From: a bacterium
Lineage (GTDB): Bacteria > JAHJDO01
NCBI GenBank assembly: GCA_023129655.1
Contig: JAGMBN010000019.1
Span: 1 to 14,098 of the forward strand
DNA: 14,098 bases
Direction: 5' to 3'
Part shown: positions 13,625-14,098 of the stretch, in pieces
How the letters are laid out: every line of letters starts with the position of its first letter
Position numbering within the stretch: the first letter of the stretch is position 1
The notes under the pieces: model-generated
Told to the model about the DNA's origin: nothing
Databases searched by the model: none
What the model saw: the letters and a program-made list of their open reading frames with translations, nothing else
Position numbers and translations under genes: made by a program

Positions 13625-14098
13625 ATCGTTGTCCGTATAGACAAATTTTTCAAAAGTATCTTGTCCATATTGGGTATAAATCTCAATGTTGTTTTTAATA
13701 ACTTCTATTTTTTTGATAATGGTAGTCCCTGCTACTTCTACATAAATTTGACGCTCCGTATTGTTATTATTAAGAATAAACTCCTCTCCCATTTGATGCC
13801 CATTGATATCTGTAAAAAGCAAGATTCGTTTACCTGTTGTAGCGTAACAGCGTCGCGACAATATAGCATCAAATATACTTTCTCTGGTTAAGTCATTAGC
13901 AATAACAGCAGTCAATGCCCCTTGCTCAGGATGGTACTGACCATGAGCAGGCAGACCAAAATGATTATCTGTACCAGCAACGAAACCAAGCTTATAGCCA
14001 CGTGACAAAGCAGCCTGAATCGAATGTTCCCCATCTTTTTCAGAATAACCATGCAACGAATATATTTCAGCTACAGATTGAAATTTTTCATCATGATA
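13523..14098 (-). CDS. PHP/DUF3604-like metal-dependent protein, C-terminal part (start outside window)
   Basis: The frame is open to the right edge, so the N-terminus is missing; a TTG at 14056 is internal, with coding sequence continuing upstream. The 191 visible residues start YHDEKFQSVAEIYSLHGYSE. They contain GEHSIQAALSRGYKLGFVAG, then TDNHFGLPAHGQ with a likely metal-binding Asp and His, and GALTAVIANDLTRESIFDAI followed by RRCYATTGKRILL. This series is typical of the last blocks of PHP-superfamily hydrolases of the DUF3604 type. A beta-rich C-terminal segment follows (YVEVAGTTIIKKIEVIKN, TDYYYIRVTQQDGNMAWSSP). Relatives have been suggested to be phosphoesterases or extracellular hydrolases, but the substrate is not known here. 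Location cannot be judged without the N-terminus. Its stop overlaps the UroD-like 4 start. Confidence 0.75.
   Translation of the reverse strand, partial: YHDEKFQSVAEIYSLHGYSEKDGEHSIQAALSRGYKLGFVAGTDNHFGLPAHGQYHPEQGALTAVIANDLTRESIFDAILSRRCYATTGKRILLFTDINGHQMGEEFILNNNNTERQIYVEVAGTTIIKKIEVIKNNIEIYTQYGQDTFEKFVYTDNDLVNGTDYYYIRVTQQDGNMAWSSPIWVKNGGNV

Noticed and set aside
13517..13891. Plus-strand open frames, including a 124-codon one opposite the PHP gene and many of 60-90 codons opposite other genes
   Set aside because: All lie antisense to well-supported minus-strand genes, show no recognisable domains, and are cysteine/phenylalanine-rich in the manner of antisense frames.

Overview
The window is an AT-rich bacterial segment in which every supported gene lies on the minus strand, so transcription runs from high to low coordinates. 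I see no RNA genes, CRISPR array, complete insertion sequence or origin. The longest stretch without an intact gene is about 510 bases (10724-11234), and it is filled by gene remnants. The heptose-phosphate genes gmhA and hldC suggest a diderm bacterium with heptose-containing surface glycans. The pile-up of divergent UroD-superfamily genes next to glycoside hydrolases resembles what I know from uncultured Planctomycetota/Lentisphaerota/Omnitrophota-type genomes. That placement is an inference and could be wrong.

Region A (14098 down to 5689) is an accessory catabolic-looking cluster. In transcription order it holds: the C-terminal part of a PHP/DUF3604-like metal-dependent protein (cut by the window edge); UroD-like 4; a GH4 NAD-dependent glycosidase with a CHG motif; a broken UroD-like gene fused to the tail of a second PHP gene; UroD-like 3; a six-hairpin (alpha/alpha barrel) glycosidase-like protein; UroD-like 2; and UroD-like 1. 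The genes are tightly packed with ATGA or near-ATGA junctions, which indicates one polycistron. None of the UroD-like proteins has the N-terminal signature of true uroporphyrinogen decarboxylase. All keep an HSC/HSD...Cys pattern like the zinc site of MtaA/MtbA-type cobamide methyltransferases. A reasonable hypothesis is a system that removes methyl groups from a methylated sugar or uronide, or otherwise remodels it, alongside glycosidic cleavage. No corrinoid protein or reactivator is present in the window, so the substrate and even the reaction remain unproven.

Region B (5688 down to 1) is housekeeping and envelope metabolism: a possible 33-codon small ORF, coaBC (coenzyme A biosynthesis), a Nif3-like protein, a REP-like palindromic element, gmhA, hldC, mtnA, and the start of a GT39-type membrane glycosyltransferase that runs off the left edge.

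The most informative structure is a 107-bp direct repeat (10715-10821 and 13518-13624) that differs at only two positions. Each copy carries the last 33 codons of the PHP gene, the GGAGG ribosome binding site and the ATGA start of a UroD gene. At the inner copy the PHP tail abuts a UroD gene truncated after about 129 codons. This records a deletion that joined two PHP-UroD modules, and it leaves repeats that could delete the UroD4-GH4-pseudogene segment.
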